Assembly: GCF_051465645.1 (NCBI RefSeq)
Contig: NZ_CP195790.1
Span: forward strand, 4,278,001 to 4,342,000
Origin: Planctomicrobium sp051465645
Lineage (GTDB): Bacteria; Planctomycetota; Planctomycetia; Planctomycetales; Planctomycetaceae
Direction of reading: 5' to 3'
DNA length: 64,000 bases
Shown: positions 7,262 through 16,639 of the stretch, in pieces
How positions within the stretch are numbered: the stretch's first letter is position 1
Layout of the letters: every line of letters begins with the position of its first letter
Notes under the pieces: model-generated
The model's input: the letters and a program-made list of their open reading frames with translations, nothing else
The model's database searches: none
Told to the model about the DNA's origin: nothing
Made by a program: the position numbers and the translations under genes

Positions 7262-9904
7262 ATGTTTTCAATTCAATGGCGCCGGGCTCAAAATTCAGTG
7301 AAGCACAGTCGAGCCAGAGTGGACTTGCTGGTGGTTCTGACACTGGTTCAGTTCTTCCTTCTGCAGGCCGGTGAGCTGTTTGCTCAGGCAGCGCCAGCTG
7401 CGTCGATCGATGAGTGTCGGCGTCTCTTTCAGTCAGGGAAGTACGAATCCTGCATCACAGAGCTTTCTCCGTTGCTGGAGTCGAAAGAAAGTTCGGAAGA
7501 TGCGTTTCTGCTGAAAGCTCAAGCGGAATTCACGCTGGGGAAGTACACGGAAGCACGCGACACATTGTTGTCCGGGAACCTCCGAACACCGGGCAGCATT
7601 CGCATTCGCTGGGCGCTCATGCAGTACTCGCCATATGCCGGGCAAGAGAAAGATGTCGAGCGCTATGCAGGGGAGATCGATCGATTCGTTCGCGCAGCAG
7701 CATGGCAATACTCACAACGTGCAGAGGATCTGATCACGCTTGCGAAGTTGCTGCTACGGCAGGGGGGCGACCCGAAACAGGTTCAGAATGTTCTGTTGAA
7801 GCGTGCGAAAGAACTGCATCCAAATCGACGTGAACCACTGCTGGCGATGGGGCAACTCGCTCTGGAGAAACGTGATTTCACACTGGCTGCTGACACATTC
7901 CGCGAAGGACTGAAGAAGTTCCCGGATGATTCTGATTTTCTGTTCGGAATGGCGTGTGCATATGAAGAGTCAGACTCTAAGCAGATGCAGGAGGCACTGG
8001 ACAAAGTGCTGGTGATCAATCCTCGACATGTCGACGCTCTGTCGATGCTGGTCAATCAGCTTATTGATCGGGAACGCTATGAACTGGCGAAGGAGACATT
8101 AGTCAAAATTCAGGCCATCAATCCCAAGTACCCGGCCGCTTTTGCATCGCTGGCTGTCCTTGCATTTCTGGATGGAGACCACGCCAGTTTCGAATCGAAT
8201 CGGACACAGGCGCTCGCTTCGTGGGGAACGAATCCCGAAGTAGACCACCTCATCGGAAAGAAGCTGTCGCGAAAGTATCGATTCGAAGATGGGGCCGAAG
8301 CACAACGACGAGCCCTCGTTTTACAGCCATCCTATCTTCCCGCCATGAAGCAGCTCGCGCAGGATTTGCTGCGGCTGGGACAGGAAGAAGAAGGTTGGCA
8401 ACTCGCACACGCCGCTCATCGTCAGGATGAGTACGATGCCGCGAGTTACAATCTCGTGACGCTCCATGATGAACTGACTCGATTCACTGTGCTGGAGTTG
8501 CCAGGCTGGCGGATTCGCATGGAGAAGGGGGAGGCCGAGTTGTATGGCGATCAGGTCGTTGCACTGTTGACCGAAGCACGATCCATTCTCTGTCAAAAGT
8601 ACGATCTCCCGTTGGAGAAAACGATCTCTGTTGAGATCTACCCGAAACCGAACGATTTCGCGGTACGAACTTTTGGAATGCCGGGAGCCGAAGGCTTTCT
8701 GGGTGTCTGCTTTGGAGATGTGGTGACGGCGTTAAGCCCCGCTTCTCAACAGGTTCGCCCTGTCAATTGGCAATCGGTGTTGTGGCATGAATTCGCACAC
8801 GTGGTCACCTTGAACAAGACACACAACCGAATGCCGCGATGGTTAAGCGAAGGAATCTCGGTTTATGAAGAGCGTCAACGTGATCCGCGCTGGGGAGAGC
8901 GGATGACGCCTGCGTATCGGGAAGCGATTCTGGGAGGCAAGCTCACACCGATTCATCGCATGAGTGAAGCGTTCCTCTCTCCGGGAAGTGGAGGAGGGCT
9001 CATGTTCGCCTATTTCCAGAGTTCGTTGGTTGTGGAATATCTCATCAACACATACGGCCATGCGGAGTTCGTTGCCATTCTTGATGACCTTGCATTGGGG
9101 ATGCCGATTAACGACGCGATTGAACGGCACACAACATCAATGGGGGAGCTGGAAGAGAATTTCGAAGCCTTCGCGAAATTGCAGGCAAGAATGTTTGGCT
9201 GGAACGTCGACTGGTCGAAACCAGAGCCGGCTCAGTATCTGGGAGATCGTTCCCCTGCTGACCAGTTACACGATTGGCTCAAGCTTCATCCACGGAATTA
9301 CACCGGGGTGAAAACTGCCGCGAAAAATCAGATGCAGGCTGGAAATTCAGCAGAGGCGATCAAGTTGCTACGGCAGGCGATCACCGTGTTCCCGTTAGAA
9401 AAAGGCGCCGAGGGAGCATCCGCCATTCTTGCTAAATTGCAGCGAGAGGCCGGAGATGGCGACGGAGAATACGAGACACTCCTGCACTGGGCGAGTATTG
9501 ATGATGACGCGGCCGCGGCGCTGCTGCGTCTGATTGAAATTGATTCTGCGCGTCAGAACTGGGCGGCCGTCATGCAACATTCACGGAGGCTATTGGAGAT
9601 CAAACCATTGATCCCGCAGCCGTATCAGTCGCTGGCAACATCAGCCGAGAATCTGAATCAATCAGAATCTGCAGTTCAGGCGTTGAATGCATTACTGACA
9701 CTGCCACGAACAGATGGTGCAGGGATTCATTATCGGCTGGCATCTCAGTTCCATCAGCAGGGACGGAATGAGAAGGCTAGATTTCACGTCATCCGAGCAC
9801 TGGAGTTCGCCCCTCGGTATCGAGGCGCATTGGCATTGTTACTGAAGATTAAAGATGCCGAGGCGACTGCAGAACAAAAGAAAGAACCGGCATCGGCAAA
9901 CTGA
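7262..9904 (+). CDS. TPR-repeat protein with peptidase MA-like gluzincin domain
   Basis: Exported protein of about 880 residues. I chose the ATG at 7262 because a basic tip and hydrophobic segment (LLVVLTLVQFFLLQ, ending near LFAQAAP) then form a signal peptide; the open frame extends upstream to 7088. Residues about 45-400 are helical TPR-type repeats. A metallopeptidase-like domain follows, with HEFAH (509-513) and a glutamate in LSEGISVYEE (E530), the zinc ligands of the gluzincin class. The C-terminal third is again TPR-like, spaced by alternating amphipathic helices. Family knowledge suggests a cell-envelope protease or scaffold; the substrate is unknown. It converges with nadE, and its 3' end contains the nadE terminator. 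Confidence 0.85.
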   Translation: MFSIQWRRAQNSVKHSRARVDLLVVLTLVQFFLLQAGELFAQAAPAASIDECRRLFQSGKYESCITELSPLLESKESSEDAFLLKAQAEFTLGKYTEARDTLLSGNLRTPGSIRIRWALMQYSPYAGQEKDVERYAGEIDRFVRAAAWQYSQRAEDLITLAKLLLRQGGDPKQVQNVLLKRAKELHPNRREPLLAMGQLALEKRDFTLAADTFREGLKKFPDDSDFLFGMACAYEESDSKQMQEALDKVLVINPRHVDALSMLVNQLIDRERYELAKETLVKIQAINPKYPAAFASLAVLAFLDGDHASFESNRTQALASWGTNPEVDHLIGKKLSRKYRFEDGAEAQRRALVLQPSYLPAMKQLAQDLLRLGQEEEGWQLAHAAHRQDEYDAASYNLVTLHDELTRFTVLELPGWRIRMEKGEAELYGDQVVALLTEARSILCQKYDLPLEKTISVEIYPKPNDFAVRTFGMPGAEGFLGVCFGDVVTALSPASQQVRPVNWQSVLWHEFAHVVTLNKTHNRMPRWLSEGISVYEERQRDPRWGERMTPAYREAILGGKLTPIHRMSEAFLSPGSGGGLMFAYFQSSLVVEYLINTYGHAEFVAILDDLALGMPINDAIERHTTSMGELEENFEAFAKLQARMFGWNVDWSKPEPAQYLGDRSPADQLHDWLKLHPRNYTGVKTAAKNQMQAGNSAEAIKLLRQAITVFPLEKGAEGASAILAKLQREAGDGDGEYETLLHWASIDDDAAAALLRLIEIDSARQNWAAVMQHSRRLLEIKPLIPQPYQSLATSAENLNQSESAVQALNALLTLPRTDGAGIHYRLASQFHQQGRNEKARFHVIRALEFAPRYRGALALLLKIKDAEATAEQKKEPASAN

Positions 9905-9914
9905 TTCCGGTTCT
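9883..9914 (-). terminator. nadE terminator overlapping the end of the TPR gene
   Basis: Perfect 8-bp arms at 9883-9890 and 9907-9914. Read on the minus strand they are followed by a T-rich run (TTCTTTTGTTC) in the coding end of the convergent TPR gene. Thirty-five bp past the nadE stop. Confidence 0.6.
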
Positions 9915-9949
9915 CGAAATACTGTCATCGCCACAGGGATGAAAGCGAG

Positions 9950-11620
9950 TTATCTGTTTGGCAGACCAGTAAAAACTCTGGCTGCCATCGGCATTCTGCG
10001 ACCGGTTCCAAATGCTTTGGCGGACAACTTGATGCCCGGTGGAATCTGGCGGCGTTTGAATTCGTTACGGTCCAGACGTGTCACCACCCAAAGGACAGTT
10101 TCTTCCGGGAACTCTTTGGCGAGGTCTGCCGGTGATCGCTCTTCGTCGATCAATCCGTAGAGAATCGCATCCAGAATCGGATAGGGTGGCAAGGTGTCCT
10201 GGTCGTACTGGTTCGGAGCCAGTTCTGCGCTCGGGGCCTTTTCAATGGTGTTGTAAGGGATGACTTCCCGCCCGGCGCGTTCGTTGACATACCGGGACAG
10301 GGCGTAAACGTCCCCTTTGTACAGATCGCAAAGAGCCGCAAAACCTCCGCACATGTCGCCGTACAAAGTGCAGTAACCGACCGAGAGTTCACTCTTGTTT
10401 CCAGTGGCAATTGCAATCCAGTTATGGCGATTGCTTCTGGTCATGACGATCGCCCCGCGGATGCGTGCCTGCAAATTTTGGTCGGCCAGCCCACCCGGTT
10501 GAGAGGATAAATCCGTGTCGATCTTCGGCAGTGTTTCGTAGACTCGATGCACGTCGTCGATCGAAATAATCGACCAGTCGATGCCGAGGGTCTTCGCCAA
10601 AGCAACCGAGTCGGAGACGCTGTGTTCGCTGCTGTATCGGCTCGGCATCAGCAGGCCATGCACATGCTCTGGACCGATGGCGTCTGCGGCAATAGCTGCC
10701 ACGAGGGCACTGTCAATTCCGCCGGACAAGCCCAGTACGCAGTCAGTGAACCCGCATTTTCGAAGGTAATCTTTCAACCCCAGCGTCAGCGCGTCATAGA
10801 GTTCGACCTCCCGACGTGGCGACAATGCAGGTTTCGCCGATGGCAAGTGTTCGGTGTCGATGAACTTCAAGTCCGGGGTGAATGCACCACCTGTTTCAAC
10901 AAGTGCTCCGTCCTGATTCAGAACGAAACTGTTCCCGTCGAAGACCAGATCATCATTCCCGCCCACCTGATTTACAAACAGAAACGGACGGCCGTGGCGT
11001 TGAACATGCCGCTGCATGAGCTGATGGCGACGTTGAACCTTGCCGGAAGCAAATGGGCTCGCCGAAAGGTTAATGAAGAGGTCAACGCCATGAGCAGCCA
11101 GTGTGGCGACGGGGTCGGGAGTGCGATCCGGAAAATAGTGATAGAACGTATCCGGTTCACCCCACCACGCGTCTTCGCAGATATGCACCCCGAGAGTGAG
11201 CCCACCGAACTTCATCGGGCGAGGAGTGGGGCCGGGGACGAAGTACCGCTTCTCGTCGAAGACGTCGTAGTTCGGCAGCAGCACCTTGTGAATGGTGTCG
11301 GTGATCTGGCCGTTGCTTAACAGGCTTGCTGAATTGGTCGGCAAGTCTGAGTGATTCGGGTGCTTGCCGGGATGTCCGATCAGGATCGCGAAGTTCTCGT
11401 CTGTCAGTGACGCGAGTTCTGCTACGGCTTGCAGACAAGCTTCAATGAAGCCGCCACGGAACAGCAGGTCTCTGGGTGGGTATCCACAAATTGCGAGCTC
11501 AGAGGTCACCAGCAGTTGGGCTCCGCTTTGGCGTGCCTGTTCTGCAGCGTCGCGAATCTGTCTGGTGTTCCCTGCAAGGTCACCAACGACAAAGTTCAAT
11601 TGAGTAAATGCGATCTTCAT
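9950..11620 (-). CDS. nadE: glutamine-dependent NAD+ synthetase
   Basis: Cytosolic enzyme that converts nicotinic acid adenine dinucleotide to NAD+ using ATP and ammonia released from glutamine. The N-terminal nitrilase-type glutaminase domain carries the Glu-Lys-Cys triad: E41 in TSELAICGYPPRDLL, K112 in HKVLLPNYDVF and C148 in VHICEDAWW. The C-terminal synthetase domain carries the ATP P-loop SGGIDS (299-304). At 556 residues it has the shorter two-domain bacterial layout. The start is the ATG at 11620. It is monocistronic; hemP lies 230 bp upstream on the same strand. Confidence 0.97.
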   Translation of the reverse strand: MKIAFTQLNFVVGDLAGNTRQIRDAAEQARQSGAQLLVTSELAICGYPPRDLLFRGGFIEACLQAVAELASLTDENFAILIGHPGKHPNHSDLPTNSASLLSNGQITDTIHKVLLPNYDVFDEKRYFVPGPTPRPMKFGGLTLGVHICEDAWWGEPDTFYHYFPDRTPDPVATLAAHGVDLFINLSASPFASGKVQRRHQLMQRHVQRHGRPFLFVNQVGGNDDLVFDGNSFVLNQDGALVETGGAFTPDLKFIDTEHLPSAKPALSPRREVELYDALTLGLKDYLRKCGFTDCVLGLSGGIDSALVAAIAADAIGPEHVHGLLMPSRYSSEHSVSDSVALAKTLGIDWSIISIDDVHRVYETLPKIDTDLSSQPGGLADQNLQARIRGAIVMTRSNRHNWIAIATGNKSELSVGYCTLYGDMCGGFAALCDLYKGDVYALSRYVNERAGREVIPYNTIEKAPSAELAPNQYDQDTLPPYPILDAILYGLIDEERSPADLAKEFPEETVLWVVTRLDRNEFKRRQIPPGIKLSAKAFGTGRRMPMAARVFTGLPNR

Positions 11621-11850
11621 GCGTCATCACTGGTTCGGTCGCTGGTCAGGCGTTTGCTGGACCAGAACGTGACGACCGAACTCGGCGGGGCGGTCTCGTC
11701 ACGTTTTAACTCACCAATGATAGACAAATGCCGGGCAAAAGAGACGTCGGAGTTGTCGTCATCAGGCGGAATCTTTGTAGATCTGCTCCGGATGCATGCG
11801 TCTCTCACTCCAGCGCCAGGGAAACCGGAGTTTTTGGCAGAGAAATGACG

Positions 11851-12066
11851 CTATTTGTGCAAAATCAGCTTGCCGCTTTTGGTGAGTCGCAAGCGGTAAA
11901 ACTCTTCACCATGCTGAATCGCCACTTCTCGGGTATCACGAAAGATATCCGCTGAATTGAGAACCGGTCGATTGATGGGAGCAATGGGGACCGGAGAAGT
12001 TGGAGTTGGTGCTGGGTTCGGCGATGAAGTCGGTGCGGAATCGGCCGGGACAGGAGCACTGGACAT
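11851..12066 (-). CDS. hemP: hemin uptake protein HemP family
   Basis: Small 71-residue protein. The last 35 residues match the HemP pattern: NSADIF, then REVAIQHGEEFYRLRLTKSG, ending in KLILHK. The first 30 or so residues are an unusual Pro/Ala/Ser-rich extension. HemP is found with hemin-uptake loci in proteobacteria and also as an orphan in planctomycetes; its biochemical role is poorly defined. No TonB receptor or heme ABC transporter lies nearby. ATG start. Divergent from nothing: typA, on the same strand, ends 245 bp downstream-of-plus. Confidence 0.8.
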   Translation of the reverse strand: MSSAPVPADSAPTSSPNPAPTPTSPVPIAPINRPVLNSADIFRDTREVAIQHGEEFYRLRLTKSGKLILHK

Positions 12067-12202
12067 TGCTAACTCAACTTTCGATCAGAATACAGTCGTG
12101 TCCCGCGCGCCAGGCGTGAGCAGGTGTTTCCATGCTAAATGAAACTGAGACTCAATGTCAATGTGATCCTGTGGTGAAACGCGATGGTGACGTAAATGTA
12201 AT

Positions 12203-12237
12203 AAAAGAGGCCAGTCCCGACGTGCGGGGCTGGCCTC
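12203..12237 (-). terminator. typA terminator
   Basis: Thirteen-base arms 12207-12219 and 12225-12237 with one G-T pair and a 5-nt loop. On the minus strand they are followed by TTTTATTAC. It lies 75 bp past the typA stop. Confidence 0.85.
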
Positions 12238-12311
12238 AGTGTTTGAGCAGAACGCAGATCAGCGTGTTTCAGATCGCTCCGAAACAGGACTGTCTGGTGC
12301 GTTGGCTTCGA

Positions 12312-14132
12312 TCACGAAGCAACGGTTCGATTGTTTCGCTTGCGATCAGTTTCTGACAGCCAGATCTTACGCAAACGAATTCCGTTCGGGGTGACTTCCA
12401 CGTACTCGTCCCACTCGATGTACTCGAGGGCCATTTCCAGTGAGAGTTCGCGTGGTGGTGCGAGGATCATGTTTTCGTCCGACCCGGACGCACGCATGTT
12501 GGTCAGTTTCTTTTCGCGGACTGGGTTCACGACAAGGTCATTATCGCGGCTGTTTTCGCCAACGATCATCCCTTCGTAAATCTCTGATCCCGGGCCAACG
12601 AAGAGTTCGGATCGCTCCTGGAGTTTGAACAGGGCGTATCCAGTCGCCTTGCCGACATCCTGAGAAACGAGCACGCCGTTCTTGCGGCGAGGAATTTCGC
12701 CTTCCAGCTGGCGATAGGATTCGAAGCGGTGGTGCATGATCGCTTCCCCTTTGGATGCGTTCAGCAGGCGAGTACGCAGGCCGATCAGACCGCGAGCAGG
12801 AATTTCGAACACGAGGTGTGAGTGTGTTCCGGCTCCGGCAGTCATTTCCTTCATCTGGCCTTTGCGCTGGGAAACCAGCTCAATGACAGTTCCGACGTCG
12901 GTTGAAGGAACGTCCACTTCGAGGATTTCGAATGGTTCGTGCCATTTGCCGTCGATCTGCTTGCGGATGACTTCTGGCTTTCCAACGGAAAGTTCGAAGC
13001 CTTCGCGACGCATTGTTTCGATCAGAATCGACAGGTGCAGCAATCCACGACCAGAAACCCGGAAGATATCCTTGGTTTCTCCGTCAGAAACTCGCAGTGC
13101 GACGTTTGACTGGAGTTCCTTGGCGAGACGTTCACGAAGGTGGCGGCTGGTGAGGAATTTTCCACCACTGCGACCGGTCAGCGGGGATGAGTTGATCGTA
13201 AAGACCATCGACAGCGTCGGTTCGTCGACTTCGATACGTGGCAGAGCGATTGGTGCGTCGATGGCAGTGACGGTGTCACCGATTTCCGCATCGCCCAACC
13301 CTGTCAGGGCGACGATATCACCGGCTTCTGCCTGCTCAACTTCCACTTTGCCGAGCTTGTCGAACAGTTCAACACGCTCGACTGGAGAGTTGATGACCTT
13401 CCCACCCTCTTTCAGGATCGAGACTTTTGAGCCTGTCTTGACGATCCCGTTGTTGATCCGTCCGACGATGATTCGCCCGACGTATTCTGACCACGACAGC
13501 GATGTCACCATCATCTGGAATGGTTCGGAAACGTTTGCGACTGGACCTGGGATGTGTTCCAGAATCATGTCCAGCAGGGGAACCATATTCCCTTCGCGGG
13601 CACTTGGGTCGTGCGAGGTGTACCCGGAACGACCGCTGGCAAACACGTATGGAATATCGAGAGAGCCTTCATAGCCCAGCTCTTCGATCAGGTGAATCGT
13701 TTCGAGAACAACGTCTTCAGGGCGAGCGTCGTTACGGTCAATTTTGTTGACGACAATGATCGGCTTCAGACCGACTTCGAGTGCTTTTGTGAGCACGAAT
13801 CGGGTCTGTGGCTTTGGACCTTCGAATGCGTCGACGAGAATCAGAGCCCCGTCGGCCATCTTCAACACACGTTCCACTTCTCCCCCGAAGTCGGAGTGGC
13901 CCGGCGTGTCGATAATATTGATTTTCACCCCTTTGTATTGCATCGCAATATTTTTGGAGAGAATTGTGATCCCGCGTTCCCGTTCCAGTTCGTTGGAGTC
14001 GAGAATACAGGCCTGTTGCAATTGAGCGTCTCGGAACTGGCCACTTTGACGCAACAGGGCATCGACCATGGTTGTTTTGCCGTGGTCGACGTGGGCAATG
14101 ATAGCGATATTCCGAATGTCGTCGCGACGCAT
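12312..14132 (-). CDS. typA: ribosome-associated GTPase TypA/BipA
   Basis: Translational GTPase of the EF-G/LepA class, involved in ribosome assembly and stress or low-temperature growth. 606 residues, the family standard. G-domain motifs are all present: AHVDHGKT (G1, residues 14-21), the effector region RERGITI, DTPGHSDF (G3) and NKID (G4). The BipA-specific C-terminal domain with the phrase GRGLLHLSILIETMRREGFE is also present. The ATG at 14132 is the only good start. It is followed by a strong terminator and preceded by a 600-bp region containing an extended hairpin that could affect its leader. Confidence 0.97.
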   Translation of the reverse strand: MRRDDIRNIAIIAHVDHGKTTMVDALLRQSGQFRDAQLQQACILDSNELERERGITILSKNIAMQYKGVKINIIDTPGHSDFGGEVERVLKMADGALILVDAFEGPKPQTRFVLTKALEVGLKPIIVVNKIDRNDARPEDVVLETIHLIEELGYEGSLDIPYVFASGRSGYTSHDPSAREGNMVPLLDMILEHIPGPVANVSEPFQMMVTSLSWSEYVGRIIVGRINNGIVKTGSKVSILKEGGKVINSPVERVELFDKLGKVEVEQAEAGDIVALTGLGDAEIGDTVTAIDAPIALPRIEVDEPTLSMVFTINSSPLTGRSGGKFLTSRHLRERLAKELQSNVALRVSDGETKDIFRVSGRGLLHLSILIETMRREGFELSVGKPEVIRKQIDGKWHEPFEILEVDVPSTDVGTVIELVSQRKGQMKEMTAGAGTHSHLVFEIPARGLIGLRTRLLNASKGEAIMHHRFESYRQLEGEIPRRKNGVLVSQDVGKATGYALFKLQERSELFVGPGSEIYEGMIVGENSRDNDLVVNPVREKKLTNMRASGSDENMILAPPRELSLEMALEYIEWDEYVEVTPNGIRLRKIWLSETDRKRNNRTVAS

Positions 14133-14740
14133 AGTTTGTCCGTATAGTTCAATTTATCTGCCACCGGCCGGGACCGGGACACAACTCGCTCGCAGTGAAA
14201 GATCCTGTGAACGCTGTGACCAGCCGAAGCAGGCAGCAAGCCGGCAAACGCCAGCCTGGCCGCATCCAGAGCGAGAGAAGCGTTGACTCTGGAGCGAAAT
14301 CAAGAAACCCTAGGGGGGAGAATGATAGAGATCTTTGGGATTGTATGCATCCTAAAGTTTTCTGAAATTCATCTTTTCTATCATATCTCCCTTGGAACTT
14401 TGCTTCTACTGGTCATTTTGTGAAAAGAGTGAACTCGATTTAGGTGCGAAATTCTTCAAAATGAGATAGACGTATCTGCTTGTTCTGATTTGTTTGCGTC
14501 GGTGTGTTGCTTTAACGACAGTGACTCAGGGGCGATTTTCAGGAGAGGCACCCTGTTGATTGCGAGTTGAGTGCAACGGGGGACCGTCACTCTGGTATGC
14601 TTCAGACGGCCAGAAATTCGCCTTCGTGGTGATTCACAAGTTGGTCGAACGGCGGTCTTCAGCGGTTTTACTTGAGGAAGCTCCACTCAGATCAATCGAG
14701 CTCTTTGCCGTTTGATATTCGACGGAAGTCAGGAACGAAC
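14133..14740. other. divergent intergenic region with a nested hairpin
   Basis: Separates typA (minus) from the NuoL-like gene (plus). At 14316-14391 there is a nested inverted repeat: outer arms 14316-14328 and 14378-14391 (13 bp with one bulged base) and inner arms 14333-14340 and 14350-14357 (8 bp, one mismatch). It is A/T-rich around 14330-14470, consistent with promoters. A minus-strand frame at 14456-14686 has no features of a real protein. Confidence 0.5.
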
Positions 14741-16570
14741 GTGGCGACGACGGTGCTGGTCATTTTTCCTGTTCTGTTCATCCTGTTCCTGGCAGGGGCC
14801 ATCTTTTTTGTTCAAAGCCTGTTTCGTACAACGCCGCCCCGCAAATGGGAGATCTCAATCGTCTCCAAGCTGTTTTTTCTCGGGTTCGTCGTGCTTTTCG
14901 CGATCAGCCCTGAGACGAAAAGGCAGATGATCGGGGAAAACTCGCTGCTCGATCGGTTGTCGTTTCTACCGTTCGATATGGTGTCAATTTCCTGGTGTAT
15001 CAGCGCGATCGGCTTTCAGGCTCTGTTGTTGAACCGATCTGATGCCCTTTCTGCGCCTGCCGGGAAATGGAGAGAAGCGTTTGCCGGGACATGGTTATTG
15101 CTGGCCTCGATGGTGGTCGTGGTGGCGGACAGTGTCTGGTTGCAGTGGGGAGCAATGGTCGTTTCAGGCTGGCTGCTCTGCCTGATTCTCGCAAGAAATG
15201 ATCGAGATGAATCGGCCTCGTCCGGGGCGGGGACTTATCTGGTCTGGCTGACCGTGGGCGACTTTCTCTGGCTTGTCGGGTTGGTTCTGCTGAATCACGT
15301 CTGGTTGGCACCGGGCATGTCGACGTTGCTGACATTTCAGCACGAGCCAAATCTCAGCCCCGAACAATACAACCTGAGTGTGACTTCGTTTCTGTTTTTG
15401 GTTGTGACACTGGTGATGCGTTGTGGGCTGTTCCCGCTCATGGTTTGGGGAAGACAAGTCGCGATTTCTTGGCGGAACGTTGCCTGGGTCTCAGTTTTCG
15501 GGGTGGGACTGTCCGGAGCCCTGTTTCTTCGCTGGGGCGTGATCTTCAGCCAGTTTGAACCGATTCAAATGCTGCTCTCCGGAATCGGAGCGATGTCGGT
15601 TGGGCTGCTGGGGATGATGGCACTTGTTTGTCAGCGTGATGAACATGTGGATGGCGGACCAAGACGGTTGCTGACTGTTGTTTCGATTCAATGGGGAATC
15701 GTATTCTTAGGTTGTATCGTTCTTCAGCCAGCGATTGCATTGTCTCCGATAGTCAATTTGCTGGGGCTGTCGGCAACATTTCTTGTGGGGATTCTTTGCT
15801 TCGAAATCGATGCCATGCATCTGGAGCCAGCGAAGCGGAGTGTTGGGAGATTTCTGCTGCTGTTTGCGGGTGCTGTCTGTTGCGGCATTCTCGGGCAGGA
15901 TCAACTCGCGGATATCGTGACGAAAGTTGCCTGGCCGGAAGGGCTGAATGCCTGGGTGATGTTTGGACTGGTGCTTGTCGGTTCTTTATTTACGACAGTC
16001 GCATTGTTTCGCGAGATCCAGACGCAACTCGCGACGAATTTTGGAGATCGTGATCATGCAGAGGCCGATCTGACAGGGACAGCGCAGGGAACACGTTCTG
16101 GGGGCATTCTTGCCTGGTATTGTGTGGTTCTGGTTTTGATCGTGGCGCCTGCAGTCGCTTTCGTCGTTGGACAAGGTCTTTTATGGCGACACTTTTCACT
16201 CGCGGTTCCAGTGGTGATGGCCATCGGAATCGTGGTCGCCCGAACCTGGCCTGACCAATTGGGGGGGGCGACTCCTTTGAATGAGTCTGGGAGCCTGATT
16301 CAGCGTCTCACTTCCGCCGAATTTTATGCTCCAAAGCTGATCAGGTTCTTCGTCGCTGCACCTGTTCGATTGTTCGCACATTTGTGCAAAGCATTTGACT
16401 GGTACCTGCTCACTGCATTTCCGCATAAGCTCCCGACCGAGTTTGTGAGAACGGTTGCCGAATCGTCGACTTTGGTCGATGAAGAGACTTCGGAATCCAT
16501 TGCAGTCTGGCAATTGTTGGCGGCGTTGTTGTGTTTGCTGGCCGGAGTTTTCATTGCCAGTTCAATCTGA
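14741..16570 (+). CDS. divergent NuoL/MrpA-like membrane protein
   Basis: Polytopic membrane protein of about 609 residues with roughly 14 hydrophobic segments. I chose the GTG at 14741 because AGGA lies 6 nt upstream and a transmembrane helix follows at once; the frame also opens at a TTG at 14672. The order of landmarks resembles NuoL of respiratory complex I: a W-x-x-W-G segment, then TVGDF at the place of the NuoL VTRVGD element, then MRCGLFPLMVW at the place of GKSAQ-LPL-TW, and a C-terminal long amphipathic tail (FYAPKLIRFFVAAPVRLF) plus a final helix. Against the usual family, the key glutamate and lysine appear as Gly and Arg. No other complex I gene is near. By-eye homology; moderate certainty. 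Confidence 0.55.
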   Translation: MATTVLVIFPVLFILFLAGAIFFVQSLFRTTPPRKWEISIVSKLFFLGFVVLFAISPETKRQMIGENSLLDRLSFLPFDMVSISWCISAIGFQALLLNRSDALSAPAGKWREAFAGTWLLLASMVVVVADSVWLQWGAMVVSGWLLCLILARNDRDESASSGAGTYLVWLTVGDFLWLVGLVLLNHVWLAPGMSTLLTFQHEPNLSPEQYNLSVTSFLFLVVTLVMRCGLFPLMVWGRQVAISWRNVAWVSVFGVGLSGALFLRWGVIFSQFEPIQMLLSGIGAMSVGLLGMMALVCQRDEHVDGGPRRLLTVVSIQWGIVFLGCIVLQPAIALSPIVNLLGLSATFLVGILCFEIDAMHLEPAKRSVGRFLLLFAGAVCCGILGQDQLADIVTKVAWPEGLNAWVMFGLVLVGSLFTTVALFREIQTQLATNFGDRDHAEADLTGTAQGTRSGGILAWYCVVLVLIVAPAVAFVVGQGLLWRHFSLAVPVVMAIGIVVARTWPDQLGGATPLNESGSLIQRLTSAEFYAPKLIRFFVAAPVRLFAHLCKAFDWYLLTAFPHKLPTEFVRTVAESSTLVDEETSESIAVWQLLAALLCLLAGVFIASSI

Positions 16571-16639
16571 CTTGAGTGTCAGTCAGTCGCTTTTATGGAT
16601 CGTCCAATTCGCAACAGGAAGTGAAAGGGTGCTCGGGCC

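Noticed and set aside
11617..11808. 63-codon minus-strand frame upstream of nadE
   Set aside because: Overlaps the nadE start and has no features of a protein.
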